Positions 38,346-47,806 of a stretch of DNA of 64,000 bases are shown in pieces. The first letter of the stretch is position 1. Each line of letters begins with the position of its first letter. Source of the stretch: Desulfomonilaceae bacterium (lineage in GTDB: Bacteria; Desulfobacterota; Desulfomonilia; Desulfomonilales; Desulfomonilaceae). Under the pieces are notes generated by a model. That model was not told where the DNA came from and did not search any database. It was given only the letters and a program-made list of their open reading frames with translations. The stretch spans positions 21,066-85,065 of the forward strand of contig JAVHLK010000009.1 in the NCBI GenBank assembly GCA_031082285.1, in the 5' to 3' direction. Both the position numbers and the translations under genes were made by a program.

Positions 38346-38849
38346 ATGCTTCGCATCATCATCCGCGAAATCATTGTGCTGGCCCTGTCTCTGGCAGTGT
38401 TTCCGGCCGTGGCCATCGTGCTGCTGTACTACACTGATTCTCTCGGGGCCGGGCTATCGGTGTTTTCTCACAGGCTGGATCTGGGAAGGACAGGGCCTGC
38501 CGGGATACCCATGGAGTTGTGGATCAGGATCGTCGCGCCGTACGCAATCGTCCAGGCCGTCCGAGCGTACGGATGGGCCCGCAGAAGTGAGACGGGAAGA
38601 AAATGGGCCAACCTCTATTTCGCCATGATCCTCGCGCTGCTCGGTGCGCGGTCTCTGTCCGAAGCGTGGGATTTGTTCTATTTCATGCATGCCATGGGCG
38701 ACATGCCCGGAGAACTCGCGCAGTTCGTGCAACTGGAAGCGGTGAACCTGGTCATCGCCGTAGTCGCGTTCTCTCTGGGACTCCACTGTCTGTACGTCTT
38801 TGTGACCGGGGGGAAAAGACCACGGCCTCATGCCGGCCGGGTCGAATAG
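38346..38849 (+). CDS. small multi-pass membrane protein
   Basis: A 167-residue protein with probably four hydrophobic helices: EIIVLALSLAVFPAVAIVLLYY, a short one at IRIVAPYAIVQAV, WANLYFAMILALLGARSL, and LVIAVVAFSLGLHCLYVFV. Charged loops between them include RRSETGRK. No family recognised. ATG 38346 is preferred over the ATG at 38337, which overlaps the -10 hexamer TATAAT. Divergent from the acyl-CoA synthetase. It is followed by a GC-rich palindromic repeat and nothing else on its strand. Confidence 0.6.
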   Translation: MLRIIIREIIVLALSLAVFPAVAIVLLYYTDSLGAGLSVFSHRLDLGRTGPAGIPMELWIRIVAPYAIVQAVRAYGWARRSETGRKWANLYFAMILALLGARSLSEAWDLFYFMHAMGDMPGELAQFVQLEAVNLVIAVVAFSLGLHCLYVFVTGGKRPRPHAGRVE

Positions 38850-38898
38850 CACGGTAGTACCGTGTCGGTTCCATCCGATGGTGGGGTCAGGCTGTAAC

Positions 38899-38968
38899 GT
38901 AGGGCGCGGGGTTTATCCCCGCCCGTTTCTCAGTTCCAAGGCGGGCGGGGGTAAACCCCGCACCCTAC
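38899..38968. repeat. GC-rich long palindrome
   Basis: GTAGGGCGCGGGGTTTATCC is mirrored by GGTAAACCCCGCACCCTAC, giving a hairpin with arms of about 26 bases around GTTTCTCAGTTCCAAG. It resembles the central palindrome of the MITE-like elements (GTAGGGGCGGGTTTTA) but lacks their terminal repeats. The remaining bases to 39151 contain a second GGGGGAG/CCCCCTTT palindrome and no gene. Confidence 0.6.
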
Positions 38969-39151
38969 CCCGGCAGTGTGAGCCGGCAATGGATGTCGAG
39001 ATGTCCTACAACAATTGTGACACTTATTCTGGGACAGTCCCTAAGGGGGAGCCGGCTCTTTTCCCCCTTTGACTAAAGGGGGAGCAGGGGGATTTTCATT
39101 CGCATCCACTCCATCCCGCGTTAGCCGCGGGACTTGTGTGCTCAAGTGAGA

Positions 39152-41275
39152 TCACAAGATCGCAAGCTTCTCGTTGATGAGCCTGATCATTGCGATGTTT
39201 TCCGTGTGGCCGGTCTGCTTGGCAATGATCTTTCCGATGAAGGGGCGGCCCAACAGATAAAAGTCTCCGATGATGTCAAGAATCTTATGACGTACAAATT
39301 CGTCGGAAAATCTCAAGGGTGGATTGATGACCTTTTCGTCATCGAGGAGCACCACGTTTGAGAGTCTGCCGCCGCCGGCCAATCCCATTTCGTCCATCAT
39401 TCTCATGTCCTTGACAAAGCCGAAGGTTCTTGCCGGGGCTATCTGTTCTTTGAAGTACTCCGGATCGCTGCACGGAAAGACCATGTGCATCTTACCCACG
39501 GGAGGCGGGTAGTCCAGGTAGTACTCGATCTCCAAGCAGTCCGAAGGTTCGATGCGCATGCTCTTGGGGCTGCCGGGGGGGAGGGGCAACTCTATGGGCT
39601 CCGTGATCCGGATCTCCTCAACGAGCTCATCCTGATGCATGATTTCGGCGCTCTCTACCAGGCGGCAGAACTCAAGCGCGGATCCGTCCATAATGGGCAC
39701 TTCGCCCGATATCTTCACCAGCACGTTGGTCAGACCGTAGACGTGAAACACGGCCATAAGGTGCTCGATGGTCTTGGCAAGCGAGCCGTTGCTTCTCAGG
39801 CTTGTGGAATAGTCCGTCGATTCCACATTGTGTACGATGGCGGGAACCGTCTCGGTGGAGGTGATGTGCCCAAAAAGGATCCCCGCGCTGGGGGGAAGCG
39901 GCAACAGGGTCAGGCCGGTCTTGTTGCCGGAGTGCAGCCCTTGACCGTACATCACGACCCGTCCCCGCAAAGTCTTTTGATGACGGAAGGGCGTCCCCAC
40001 GGTCGATTCCGTCGCCGTCCCGGCGACCGTGCGGGGTTCGCCGGCCGAGCCTGCGTCATTGGCTCCGGACGTGGCGTGAGAAACGGGTTCCGGTTCCGAT
40101 TGGGACAGTTTCCGGCTGCCCGCAGCGTCATCTTCTCCGGGGATGAGCAGATCGTTTACGGTAATGAGAGGACCCGGGGCCGTCATTACCACGTGCTCGA
40201 TCAATATCTTCAGTTCCTTGACATTTCCGGGCCAGGAATAGGCAAGGAGCCGTTTCATGGCTTCTTCGTCCGTGCCCGCGATATCTCGCTCGAATTCCTC
40301 GACGGCCTCATTCAGAAAATGTTCGACGAAAAGCGGTATGTCTTCGGACCGTTCCCGCAGGGTCGGCAGCCTTACGATCCGTGTACTCAGCATGTCGATA
40401 AATTCCTGAGGGAATCCGGTCTTCCTGAGCAGAGTGTCCGGGGGAAGCTCCGAGGTTGAGATGATCCTGGCAGGTCCGCCCGGAAGTTGGAAAGCCCTGG
40501 AAGATCGTTCGAAGTGATCTCGAAGAATCTCGCCGAGTCGAGGCCTGAGACTCTTCTCGAGGCGATCCACTCGTACGAGAAGGAGCGTACCGCCGGCAGC
40601 CTGGGCGATCTTGCCGGGTCGCGCTTTCGCGGTGCCGTTGTCTTTGCCGAGCAACTCCTCGTCAATGGTATCCCGGGTCAGATCGGCGCAGCGAACCTTG
40701 ATGAGACTGTTCCGATCCTTGCCCGATTTGGCGTGAATGATTCCCGCGGCGAATTCCTTACCGGTGCCTTTGTCCCCCGCGAGCCATACGGAACTCTCTT
40801 CCGCGACGGCATTGGCGAGTGCTCTCCGGAGACCCGCCGCCTTCTCGGAAAGACCTATGATCTGCCTCTGCACGACACTTGCGTCGGTTGCTACGGCGCC
40901 GGATGGCGTGCGAGCGGAGATTGCCTTTTCAACCAGGTGGAGTACGTCTTCCAAATTCAGAGGCTTCTCGAGGTAATCCCCGGCACCCAGTTTGATGGCT
41001 TTGACCGCGGTCTCTATCGTTCCGTGACCGCTCATCATGATGACGGTGCATTGCGGGTCGATTTTCTTGATCGCCTTGAGGGTCTGCATTCCGTCAATGC
41101 CGGGGATCCAGACATCCAGGAACACGACGTCCGGGGAATCGCTCTGAACGATATGAAGGGCTTCCTGGCCTTCCCGCGCGAGGATGGTTTCGTGGCCCTC
41201 GTCGGCCAAAACGGCCTGGAGGGAGTCGAGAATTTCCTGCTGGTCGTCAACTATAAGTATTCGTCCCTTATCCAT
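39152..41275 (-). CDS. response-regulator receiver / degenerate AAA / LpxC fusion
   Basis: A 707-residue fusion. Residues 1-120 are a CheY-like receiver with phospho-acceptor D54 (VVFLDVWIPGIDG), the MMSGHG loop and K104. Residues 135-365 are an NtrC-type AAA domain with Walker A GDKGTGKE, but Walker B reads TLLLVRVDRL without Asp-Glu, and the sigma-54 GAFTGA loop is replaced by KDNGTAKARPG. After a low-complexity linker, residues 435-707 are a complete UDP-3-O-acyl-GlcNAc deacetylase (LpxC), the committed lipid A step, with E504-H505 (TIEHLMAVF), H663 and D667 (VRHKILDIIGD) and H690 (TGHTEN) all present. No DNA-binding HTH remains. I infer a phospho-signal-controlled LpxC rather than a transcription factor. 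ATG 41275; monocistronic. Confidence 0.93.
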   Translation of the reverse strand: MDKGRILIVDDQQEILDSLQAVLADEGHETILAREGQEALHIVQSDSPDVVFLDVWIPGIDGMQTLKAIKKIDPQCTVIMMSGHGTIETAVKAIKLGAGDYLEKPLNLEDVLHLVEKAISARTPSGAVATDASVVQRQIIGLSEKAAGLRRALANAVAEESSVWLAGDKGTGKEFAAGIIHAKSGKDRNSLIKVRCADLTRDTIDEELLGKDNGTAKARPGKIAQAAGGTLLLVRVDRLEKSLRPRLGEILRDHFERSSRAFQLPGGPARIISTSELPPDTLLRKTGFPQEFIDMLSTRIVRLPTLRERSEDIPLFVEHFLNEAVEEFERDIAGTDEEAMKRLLAYSWPGNVKELKILIEHVVMTAPGPLITVNDLLIPGEDDAAGSRKLSQSEPEPVSHATSGANDAGSAGEPRTVAGTATESTVGTPFRHQKTLRGRVVMYGQGLHSGNKTGLTLLPLPPSAGILFGHITSTETVPAIVHNVESTDYSTSLRSNGSLAKTIEHLMAVFHVYGLTNVLVKISGEVPIMDGSALEFCRLVESAEIMHQDELVEEIRITEPIELPLPPGSPKSMRIEPSDCLEIEYYLDYPPPVGKMHMVFPCSDPEYFKEQIAPARTFGFVKDMRMMDEMGLAGGGRLSNVVLLDDEKVINPPLRFSDEFVRHKILDIIGDFYLLGRPFIGKIIAKQTGHTENIAMIRLINEKLAIL

Positions 41276-41361
41276 AATCGACTCATATTATCTTCTTCGT
41301 CCGGTCCAGGCAACCAAAAATTGAACGAACGCTAAGTACAGGATTTTAGAGTTTTAGTTAC

Positions 41362-41513
41362 GTGTGTTGCGCGATGAGATTGCTTTCCCGCGTTCTTCGC
41401 GGGATTCCACTCCTCGCAATGACATGGTACGCGTTGTCATTGCGAGGGCGAAGCCCGCGGCAATCTCGACGGACAAAGAATGCGAAACCGTATTCACGAA
41501 ATCGACTACTCAG
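41362..41513. repeat. repeat family B, nearly full copy
   Basis: A GAGATTGC (near 41379) to GCAATCTC (near 41466) inverted repeat encloses CTCCTCGCAATGACATGGTA and its near-complement TGTCATTGCGAG; it ends AAACCGTATTCACG...CTACTCAG, like 53691-53845. Non-coding, strong cruciform potential. The surrounding 41276-41737 shows no gene. Confidence 0.6.
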
Positions 41514-41737
41514 CATTCCGTGTCACGAGGGAGAACAGTTTTCCGGTGCCCGACGGCGCGAGCGACCTGAAGCAACCGCGTTGCTTTGACCGTGCACGAA
41601 GAGTGATTACTTCGTCGCTCCTTTTCACGCAATGACGAGTTGGACGTTGCCGGCTTTCAGCGCACGAGCCGACGGCCACACCATCCGATGTGCGGGCCTG
41701 CATGCTCGCCTGCGATGTCCGATCCCCGTACGTACGG

Positions 41738-42094
41738 CTATTTCACGCTCGTGTCCGCGTCATGGCTCTTCTCGGGGGCCAGCCCGTGATTGCCGGGCGT
41801 ACTCTGGAGAATGTGTTGAAATCTCCGATACCCCCTTACCGTCCGAGACTGCGCGGAAATGTGTCCGAACACGGCGTCGCCGTCTCCGTTGATCTGCGCC
41901 GGGAACACGGTTTCGTCCGGCGGTCCGACAGTCGAAGCCACGACGCGTTCGATGTTCGCCGAAGGTCCGACCTGCGGGGACGATTCCACCGCCGGACACG
42001 CATTCGGCCTCATCCACATGAAGAGGACTAATACGGCGATAGTTCCTCCAAGCCTTGCCGTTGAGCAGTGAGCCTTAAGACGGGAAAAATCCAT
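41738..42094 (-). CDS. hypothetical exported protein
   Basis: A possible 118-residue protein from ATG 42094, with AAGGA eight bases upstream. It has an N-terminal hydrophobic segment after basic residues (RLGGTIAVLVLFMWM, then RPNACPAVESS) that could be a signal peptide, and an unremarkable polar mature part with no cysteine pairs. No family recognised. It may be a real small exported protein or chance; context gives no help. Confidence 0.42.
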   Translation of the reverse strand: MDFSRLKAHCSTARLGGTIAVLVLFMWMRPNACPAVESSPQVGPSANIERVVASTVGPPDETVFPAQINGDGDAVFGHISAQSRTVRGYRRFQHILQSTPGNHGLAPEKSHDADTSVK

Positions 42095-42621
42095 GAACAA
42101 GATCCTTATTTCGCTCTCCGGGATGTTCCGACGATCCGGGATGAGGCCGACCGTTGAAGAGGCTGCCGAGTCCGTTGCGCACCGGCTCGCTCTCGGCCGC
42201 ATGCATGCGGCAGCCGCGGTATATCACATTTTCATAGTTATAAAAGGAAAAACGCATCGACCGAGTATGCATTCAGTCACGAACCGCAGGTCGAATAGAA
42301 TGTGTTGATTATAAGGAGCGGAGCGACCCCGCGATCCTTTCTTCCTCCCGCATAAGACTTTTTCACTCCGTTCGCAACGACGGTTGCACGAAAGATCTTT
42401 TCTCGGGCGAGGCAAAATGCCGGCAAGAGAGGATCCGCTCGAAGCCCTGTCGAGTATCTTTTCCTCTTGCAAATCCTCGTTTGCACAAGTAAGATTCGGT
42501 TTCTGCCGGCGTTCCCGTTAAAATCCTGTCTTGAAACACGTACTGAGGAACCTTCAGGTTCCGGAATCTTGCTCGGTGTGTGGCAAATCTGCGAGCCGAA
42601 GGGATTGGAGGCAATCGTTCT
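42095..42621. other. intergenic region upstream of sucC
   Basis: About 525 bases with no credible gene. It probably contains the promoter of the sucCD operon, but no convincing -35/-10 pair stood out. Confidence 0.35.
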
Positions 42622-43785
42622 ATGAACCTTCACGAGTATCAAGCGAAACAGTTGCTGGCCGCGAAGGGAGTGTCCATTCCAAGAGGATCGGTGTGCTATG
42701 ATCCATTGGAAGCGCTCATCGGCGCTCGGGCTCTGAAGACCGACAAGGTGGTTCTCAAGGCACAGGTACATTCGGGAGGGAGAGGCAAAGCCGGCGGGAT
42801 ACGGGTGCTCTCCATGGATGACGACATCCGCGGAGCTGCTGCGGAAATATTGGGAAAACGCCTCGTTACCAATCAGACCGGTCCCCAGGGAAAACCGGTC
42901 AGCTCACTTCTGGTCGAGGAGGTGTTGCCGATCGACCGGGAAATGTACCTGGGAATAGTTCAGGACAGAAACACGGGCTGGGTGACCATCATGTCCAGCC
43001 CCGCGGGCGGCGTGGAGATCGAAACGCTCGCGAGAGAAGCACCGGAGAAAATCTTTACCGTCAACGTCAATCCGGTACGAGGACTTGCACAATATCAGGC
43101 GCGCGGCATGGCCTATCAATTGTCCGATGACAAGGTCGTGGCCGGTCAGATCGAGAAGATCATCACGGTTCTTTACGGACTCTACGTGGGGCTTGACTGC
43201 TCGCTCGCCGAGATCAATCCGCTTATCGTCTCCGGGGACAAGGTCATTGCGCTCGACGCAAAGATGAATCTCGATGAGAACGCGCTGTTTCGTCATCCCG
43301 AGATGGAGCAGTGGCGAGACCGATCCCAAGAAGATCGCCTCGAACTCTCTGCACGTAAGGACGGTCTGAGCTACATCAGGCTGGACGGTGATATCGGCTG
43401 CATAGTGAATGGTGCGGGACTTGCCATGGCCACCTTGGACCTCATCGCGCTCCACGGAGGCATGCCGGCCAATTTCCTCGACGTCGGCGGTGGAGCCGGC
43501 GAGCAGGTCGTGGCCGATGCCATGAGCATATTGCTCGACGACAGACGGGTGAAATGCGTCTTCATCAACATCTTCGGCGGAATTCTCCGATGCGACGTTC
43601 TGGCCAGAGGCGTCATCAAGGCCCTCAATCAGTTTGGAGTGAAGATACCGGTCATCGCTCGTATCGAGGGAACGAATATCGAAGAAGGTCGGAGGCTGTT
43701 CGAGGAATCCGGACTGCCCATTGAAATGATCCCGTCGTTGGATGAAGCGGCCAAGTTGGTGGTTCAGAGAGCAAAAGCCTTGTAA
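42622..43785 (+). CDS. sucC: succinate--CoA ligase (ADP-forming) subunit beta
   Basis: A 387-residue ATP-grasp subunit of succinyl-CoA synthetase, standard length (388 in E. coli). Hallmarks: MNLHEYQAKQLLAAKGV start, KAQVHSGGRGKAGGIR, LDCSLAEINPLIVS, LDAKMNLDENALFRHPEM, IGCIVNGAGLAMATLDLI and FINIFGGILRCDVLARGV. It interconverts succinyl-CoA and succinate with nucleotide phosphorylation. GGAGG lies 11 bases before the ATG, a little long. sucD follows after 30 bases. With the carboxyltransferase and mutase subunit downstream this suggests the methylmalonyl-CoA branch of propionate metabolism. Confidence 0.96.
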   Translation: MNLHEYQAKQLLAAKGVSIPRGSVCYDPLEALIGARALKTDKVVLKAQVHSGGRGKAGGIRVLSMDDDIRGAAAEILGKRLVTNQTGPQGKPVSSLLVEEVLPIDREMYLGIVQDRNTGWVTIMSSPAGGVEIETLAREAPEKIFTVNVNPVRGLAQYQARGMAYQLSDDKVVAGQIEKIITVLYGLYVGLDCSLAEINPLIVSGDKVIALDAKMNLDENALFRHPEMEQWRDRSQEDRLELSARKDGLSYIRLDGDIGCIVNGAGLAMATLDLIALHGGMPANFLDVGGGAGEQVVADAMSILLDDRRVKCVFINIFGGILRCDVLARGVIKALNQFGVKIPVIARIEGTNIEEGRRLFEESGLPIEMIPSLDEAAKLVVQRAKAL

Positions 43786-43815
43786 TATCAGAGGCCCCCA
43801 TGATGGAGTATCGAC

Positions 43816-44688
43816 ATGTCAATTCTCGTCAATAGAGATTCGCGGGTTATATGCCAGGGGATTACGGGTCGCAACGGAAAGTTTCATTCTCTTGCCTGTC
43901 GCGACTATGGGACCAACATCGTCGGCGGAGTAACGCCGGGTAAGCAAGGTGAGAAGGTGGATGGAATCCCGGTGTTCCATACCGTGTGGAAAGCGGTCAA
44001 AGAGACTGGTGCCAACGTCTCCATCATCTTCATTCCGGCCGCGTTTGCCAAAGATCCCATTCTCGAGGCGGTGGATGCCGGTATCGAGCTCATCGTATGC
44101 GTGACTGAGGGAATTCCTCCCTTGGACACTGCTTCCGCCCTTCGTACGGCTCGATTTCAGGGCCGGAAGGTGGTCGGTCCGAATACGCCCGGAGTCATTT
44201 CACCCCCTGAAAAATGCAAAGTGGGCATTATGCCCGGGTACATTCATATGCCTGGATCGGTGGGCGTAATATCCAGATCGGGCACGCTCACCTATGAGGT
44301 GGTCGATCAGCTGACCAAGAACGGAGTGGGCCAGAGCACGTGCCTGGGGCTCGGCGGCGATCCCGTGGTGGGGCTCAGCTTCATCGACGCATTGCGCCTG
44401 TTCAAAGACGATCCGGAGACTGAAGCCGTCGTGCTGATCGGCGAGATCGGCGGTTCTGCGGAAGAACAGGCCGCGGCGTACATCAAGGAAGAATTCAATA
44501 AGCCGGTTGTGGCCTATATTGCCGGTCGGCTGGCCCCGCCGGGAAAACGGATGGGCCATGCAGGAGCGATCGTCTCGGGAGGATCCGGGACGGCCCAGTC
44601 GAAGATCGAGGCTCTGAGGGCCGCGGGCGTCACTGTCGTAGAAAATCCGACACGGGTCGGTTCGACCATGAAGGAGATACTCAAATAG
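43816..44688 (+). CDS. sucD: succinate--CoA ligase subunit alpha
   Basis: A 290-residue CoA-binding, phosphohistidine subunit. It shows [17 protein letters not shown] (CoA-binding Rossmann), [52 protein letters not shown] and the active-site H248 in [14 protein letters not shown]. It pairs with SucC encoded immediately upstream to form the heteromeric enzyme. Length matches the family (289). ATG 43816 is preceded by GGAG at 43804-43807. Confidence 0.96.
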   Translation: MSILVNRDSRVICQGITGRNGKFHSLACRDYGTNIVGGVTPGKQGEKVDGIPVFHTVWKAVKETGANVSIIFIPAAFAKDPILEAVDAGIELIVCVTEGIPPLDTASALRTARFQGRKVVGPNTPGVISPPEKCKVGIMPGYIHMPGSVGVISRSGTLTYEVVDQLTKNGVGQSTCLGLGGDPVVGLSFIDALRLFKDDPETEAVVLIGEIGGSAEEQAAAYIKEEFNKPVVAYIAGRLAPPGKRMGHAGAIVSGGSGTAQSKIEALRAAGVTVVENPTRVGSTMKEILK

Positions 44689-44820
44689 GCCGGCAAGCCG
44701 TACCGACACACAGCCGGTTCACACATTGCCGAGGTATGGTCCGAGGCCCATTGTCGCCTAGCTGCGCGGTTCCTCGGGATACCTGTCATCTAAATCCGGA
44801 AAATTCAAAGGGAGATGTAC

Positions 44821-46374
44821 ATGGCCGGGATGGACGCAAAGTTCGAGGAACTGGAACGAAGACTCGCACAGGCCGATCGAGCGGGCGGCGAGGAGAAGAT
44901 CGACAAGCAGCACAAGGCAGGGAAAATGACTGCACGGGAACGCGTGCTGGAACTCCTTGACGACGGTTCATTCGAGGAAATTGACAAGTTTGTGGAGCAT
45001 CGCTGCACCGACTTCGGCATGGACAAGATGAAGATCCCCGGGGAAGGAGTCGTATCCGGGTTCGGTAAGGTCAACGGCCGAGGCGTGTATGTGTTTGCCC
45101 AGGATTTCACCGTGTTTGGTGGAAGCCTCTCTGCCACTCACGCACAGAAGATCTGTAAGGTCATGGACCTTGCCTATCGCAACGGCTTTCCGTTGATCGG
45201 CATCAACGATTCGGGCGGTGCTCGAATACAAGAAGGCGTGGAGAGCCTGGGAGGATATGGGGAGGTCTTTTATCGCAATGTCAGGGCTTCGGGCGTGATT
45301 CCTCAGATATCCGTCATCATGGGGCCCTGTGCGGGAGGTGCCGTGTACTCCCCCGCGGTGACGGACTTTATCTTCATGACGGAAAAGACGAGTTACATGT
45401 TCATCACCGGTCCGCAGGTGATCAAACAGGTGACGAGCGAAGAGATCGATCCGGAAAGTCTTGGGGGCGCAAAGGTCCATGGCAGGGTCTCGGGAGTGTG
45501 TCATTTTCACTATGAATCGGAAAAGGAGACCCTGGCAAGAGTTCAAGAGCTTCTTTCCTTTATCCCGGACAGCAACAGAAGCGCTGCGCCGGTCGTATCC
45601 ACGGACGATCCGGTCGACCGGGTGACACCTGAACTGGATGCCGTGATTCCAGACAGTTCGCGCAAACCGTACGACATGAAGAAGCTCATCGTGCCGGTCA
45701 TGGACGATCACCATTTCATGGAGGTCCATGCCAATTATGCCAAGAACCTTGTCACCGGATTCGGCCGTCTGGCCGGCAAGACGATCGGTGTGGTGGCCAA
45801 TCAGCCCAACTGGCTGGCCGGGTGTCTCGATACCGAGGCATCGGTCAAGTGCGCCCGGTTTGTACGATTCTGCGACGCGTTCAATATACCGCTCTGGACA
45901 CTCCTGGACGTACCCGGTTATCTCCCGGGAACTCAGCAGGAGCACGGCGGAATCATCAAACACGGTGCAAAGATCCTCTACGCCTATGCAGAAGCCACCG
46001 TTCCAAAGGTGACCCTCATCACTCGGAAGGCCTATGGCGGCGCGTACGTGGTCATGTCCAGTAAGCACCTTCGAGCGGATATCAACCTGGCCTATCCGTC
46101 CGCGGAGATAGCGGTCATGGGTCCGGAGGGAGCGATCCAGATCCTCTTCCGCAGGGAGATTGCAGCCGCGGACGATCCGGCCGCACGTCGAGCGGAATTG
46201 ATCGAGGACTACGTGGAGAAATTTGCAAGCCCGTACCGTGCCGCTCAACTGGGATTCGTGGATCGAGTCATCTTTCCTCGCGACACGAGGACGGTCTTGA
46301 TCAAGGCATTTGCACAACTCGAGAACAAAGTCGAGGAAAAGCCGGTCAGGAGGCATGGCAACATCCCCCTGTGA
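44821..46374 (+). CDS. methylmalonyl-CoA decarboxylase alpha / propionyl-CoA carboxylase beta
   Basis: A 517-residue carboxyltransferase, the second in the window and clearly paralogous to that at 26107. Signatures: [114 protein letters not shown] and [23 protein letters not shown]. Its closest resemblance by eye is to the PccB/MmdA group acting on propionyl-/methylmalonyl-CoA, supported by sucCD 130 bases upstream and a B12-binding mutase subunit downstream. ATG 44821 has GGGAG six bases before it. No biotin carrier or decarboxylase membrane subunit is adjacent, so it may share the BC/BCCP protein at 27721. Confidence 0.92.
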   Translation: MAGMDAKFEELERRLAQADRAGGEEKIDKQHKAGKMTARERVLELLDDGSFEEIDKFVEHRCTDFGMDKMKIPGEGVVSGFGKVNGRGVYVFAQDFTVFGGSLSATHAQKICKVMDLAYRNGFPLIGINDSGGARIQEGVESLGGYGEVFYRNVRASGVIPQISVIMGPCAGGAVYSPAVTDFIFMTEKTSYMFITGPQVIKQVTSEEIDPESLGGAKVHGRVSGVCHFHYESEKETLARVQELLSFIPDSNRSAAPVVSTDDPVDRVTPELDAVIPDSSRKPYDMKKLIVPVMDDHHFMEVHANYAKNLVTGFGRLAGKTIGVVANQPNWLAGCLDTEASVKCARFVRFCDAFNIPLWTLLDVPGYLPGTQQEHGGIIKHGAKILYAYAEATVPKVTLITRKAYGGAYVVMSSKHLRADINLAYPSAEIAVMGPEGAIQILFRREIAAADDPAARRAELIEDYVEKFASPYRAAQLGFVDRVIFPRDTRTVLIKAFAQLENKVEEKPVRRHGNIPL

Positions 46375-46581
46375 GTACTCTGTGGCATAAACCGCCATGA
46401 TTCGTGGATCACAACTGACAATGAGAGTCTCTTGTGGAAAAGGACTTCCGGGCCGAAGACCGGGCAGAGCCCGGTGGACAGGCATTCCCAGGCAGAGCCC
46501 TGAGCATGTCCCGTATCTTTTTGCCGGCACCGTACGTATCGACCGACAACAGGCAAACCGATTCGGGGTGCTGACCGCCCA

Positions 46582-46805
46582 GTGCCCCGAAGGGGCTCAC
46601 CGTGAGTAGCCACGGGTTTAAACCCGTGGAAGGGAGCAATCACACAGTTTTCTGGACCGGCCCTGAAGGGGCCGGCCAATGACTGAGTCGCGCATTCGTC
46701 ATCCCGTTGGTGGACCCCTCCAGGGTCCGTAACTGTTCAATATTGTGCACCGTTTCCATGGGTTGAAACCCATGGCTATTCATAGTATGCCCTTTCAGGG
46801 CATGA
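46582..46805. repeat. cluster of short GC-rich palindromes
   Basis: At least five hairpins in about 220 bases: GTGCCCCGAAGGGGCTCAC, CCACGGGTTTAAACCCGTGG, CCGGCCCTGAAGGGGCCGG, CCATGGGTTGAAACCCATGG and TGCCCTTTCAGGGCA. The GTAGCCACGGGTTTAAACCC type is a dispersed extragenic repeat in several phyla. Non-coding; origin as a decayed mobile element is plausible. Confidence 0.65.
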
Positions 46806-46883
46806 GAACGGTGCCGGCGACCCAACATATGGGTAAAGCCCAGGCAGAGCCTGGGAACGAGAGGCGCGTAGACTTTCAGGTAA

Positions 46884-47050
46884 GTACGGTCGCGTACTCC
46901 TGCAAACGCTCGGCAGCGTCCCGTCCTGCGTTCTGCGCGGGATGCCGGGCGCTCTCGGAGCAGAGATCCCGCGGAACGCGGGAAGGCCGGCGCCGGCAAA
47001 GCAGGGAAATTCACCGCGAATTCGATACCGTATTTGGGAACCGGAGTTAA
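46884..47050. repeat. repeat family B copy
   Basis: Left part resembles AAGTACGGTCGC, the centre has GTTCTGCGCGGGATGCCGGGC as at 19333, and the right end CCGTATTTGGGAACCGGAGT matches the right end at 53826. It ends about 55 bases before the B12-binding subunit gene. Confidence 0.55.
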
Positions 47051-47103
47051 GAATATCCGAAAGGAACACGGGACCGGTCAATACTTTGGATGAGGTTGGA
47101 ACA

Positions 47104-47499
47104 ATGGACAAACGTATCAGGGTAGTGGTGGCCAAGCCGGGCCTCGACGGCCACGATAGAGGAGCGAAAGTGCTTGCGCGGGCGCTGAGGGATGCCGGTA
47201 TGGAAGTAATCTACACGGGATTGCGTCAGACGCCGGACGCTCTCCTTCAAACGTGTCTGCAGGAAGATGCCGACGTGCTCTGCATGAGTTCTCTTTCCGG
47301 AGCGCACGATTACCTCTTTCCCAAAGTCGCCCGGACCTTCAAAGACCACAACGTGAACGACGTCCTCATCCTGGGGGGTGGAATCATCCCCGAAGAGGAC
47401 ATCCCGGCCCTTAAAGAGAGCGGTGTGGAAGAGATCTTCGGCCCGGGGTCCAGGACCGACGACATTGTCGAATTCATCCGCACTCACCTGAAGAAGTAG
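47104..47499 (+). CDS. methylmalonyl-CoA mutase B12-binding (C-terminal) subunit
   Basis: A 131-residue cobalamin-binding domain protein. It contains the three B12 motifs in order: KPGLDGHDRG (lower-axial His17), MSSLSGAH and ILGGGIIPEEDI followed by FGPGS. This is the small subunit of a split methylmalonyl-CoA mutase (or related acyl-CoA mutase), which needs a catalytic TIM-barrel subunit of about 550 residues not found in the window. ATG 47104 follows GAGG with a slightly long spacer. It would convert succinyl-CoA and methylmalonyl-CoA, linking SucCD and the carboxyltransferase at 44821. Confidence 0.94.
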   Translation: MDKRIRVVVAKPGLDGHDRGAKVLARALRDAGMEVIYTGLRQTPDALLQTCLQEDADVLCMSSLSGAHDYLFPKVARTFKDHNVNDVLILGGGIIPEEDIPALKESGVEEIFGPGSRTDDIVEFIRTHLKK

Positions 47500-47806
47500 T
47501 ACGGCTCTCGGTACGTTGTGTCTCACTAGGGGACGTCGTGGCCACAGCCCGCACTGCGGTCGCCCCCGTAGTCATCATGTCGTATCTCGTTCTCGGGCTC
47601 ACGCCTATAAATGCCGGTATTCAGGGTCGGTCCGGTCGTGAGAGAGGGCCCGCACTTCAAGTCGGACGGCCGCCCAAGCGGCGAACCCCGGTTCCGGAAC
47701 GCTGACGAGGGAACGCGAAGGGTAGGCGTACCCGAACGCACGGTTCGCGGCAAAATATCCACGAGAAATCAGGTCCTGAGATGGTTTCTTCGTCCCTGTG
47801 ATCGCT
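47500..47806. other. intergenic region, nothing recognised
   Basis: No gene, RNA or clear repeat recognised between the B12-binding subunit and the convergent ankyrin gene. Confidence 0.35.

Noticed and set aside
39152..41275. Annotating this gene simply as a sigma-54 response regulator
   Set aside because: The GAFTGA loop, Walker B acids and DNA-binding HTH are all missing; the C-terminal 273 residues are LpxC.
41690..42031. Plus-strand reading frame of 113 codons opposite the small exported protein gene
   Set aside because: No ribosome binding site, arginine/serine-heavy composition typical of antisense GC-rich frames, and no recognisable motif.
44968..46530. 520-codon frame antisense to the carboxyltransferase
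   Set aside because: Product of codon bias in a GC-rich gene; no motif or translation signal.
46582..46805. Possible CRISPR array in the hairpin-rich region
   Set aside because: The palindromes differ from each other and are not regularly spaced direct repeats; no cas gene nearby.
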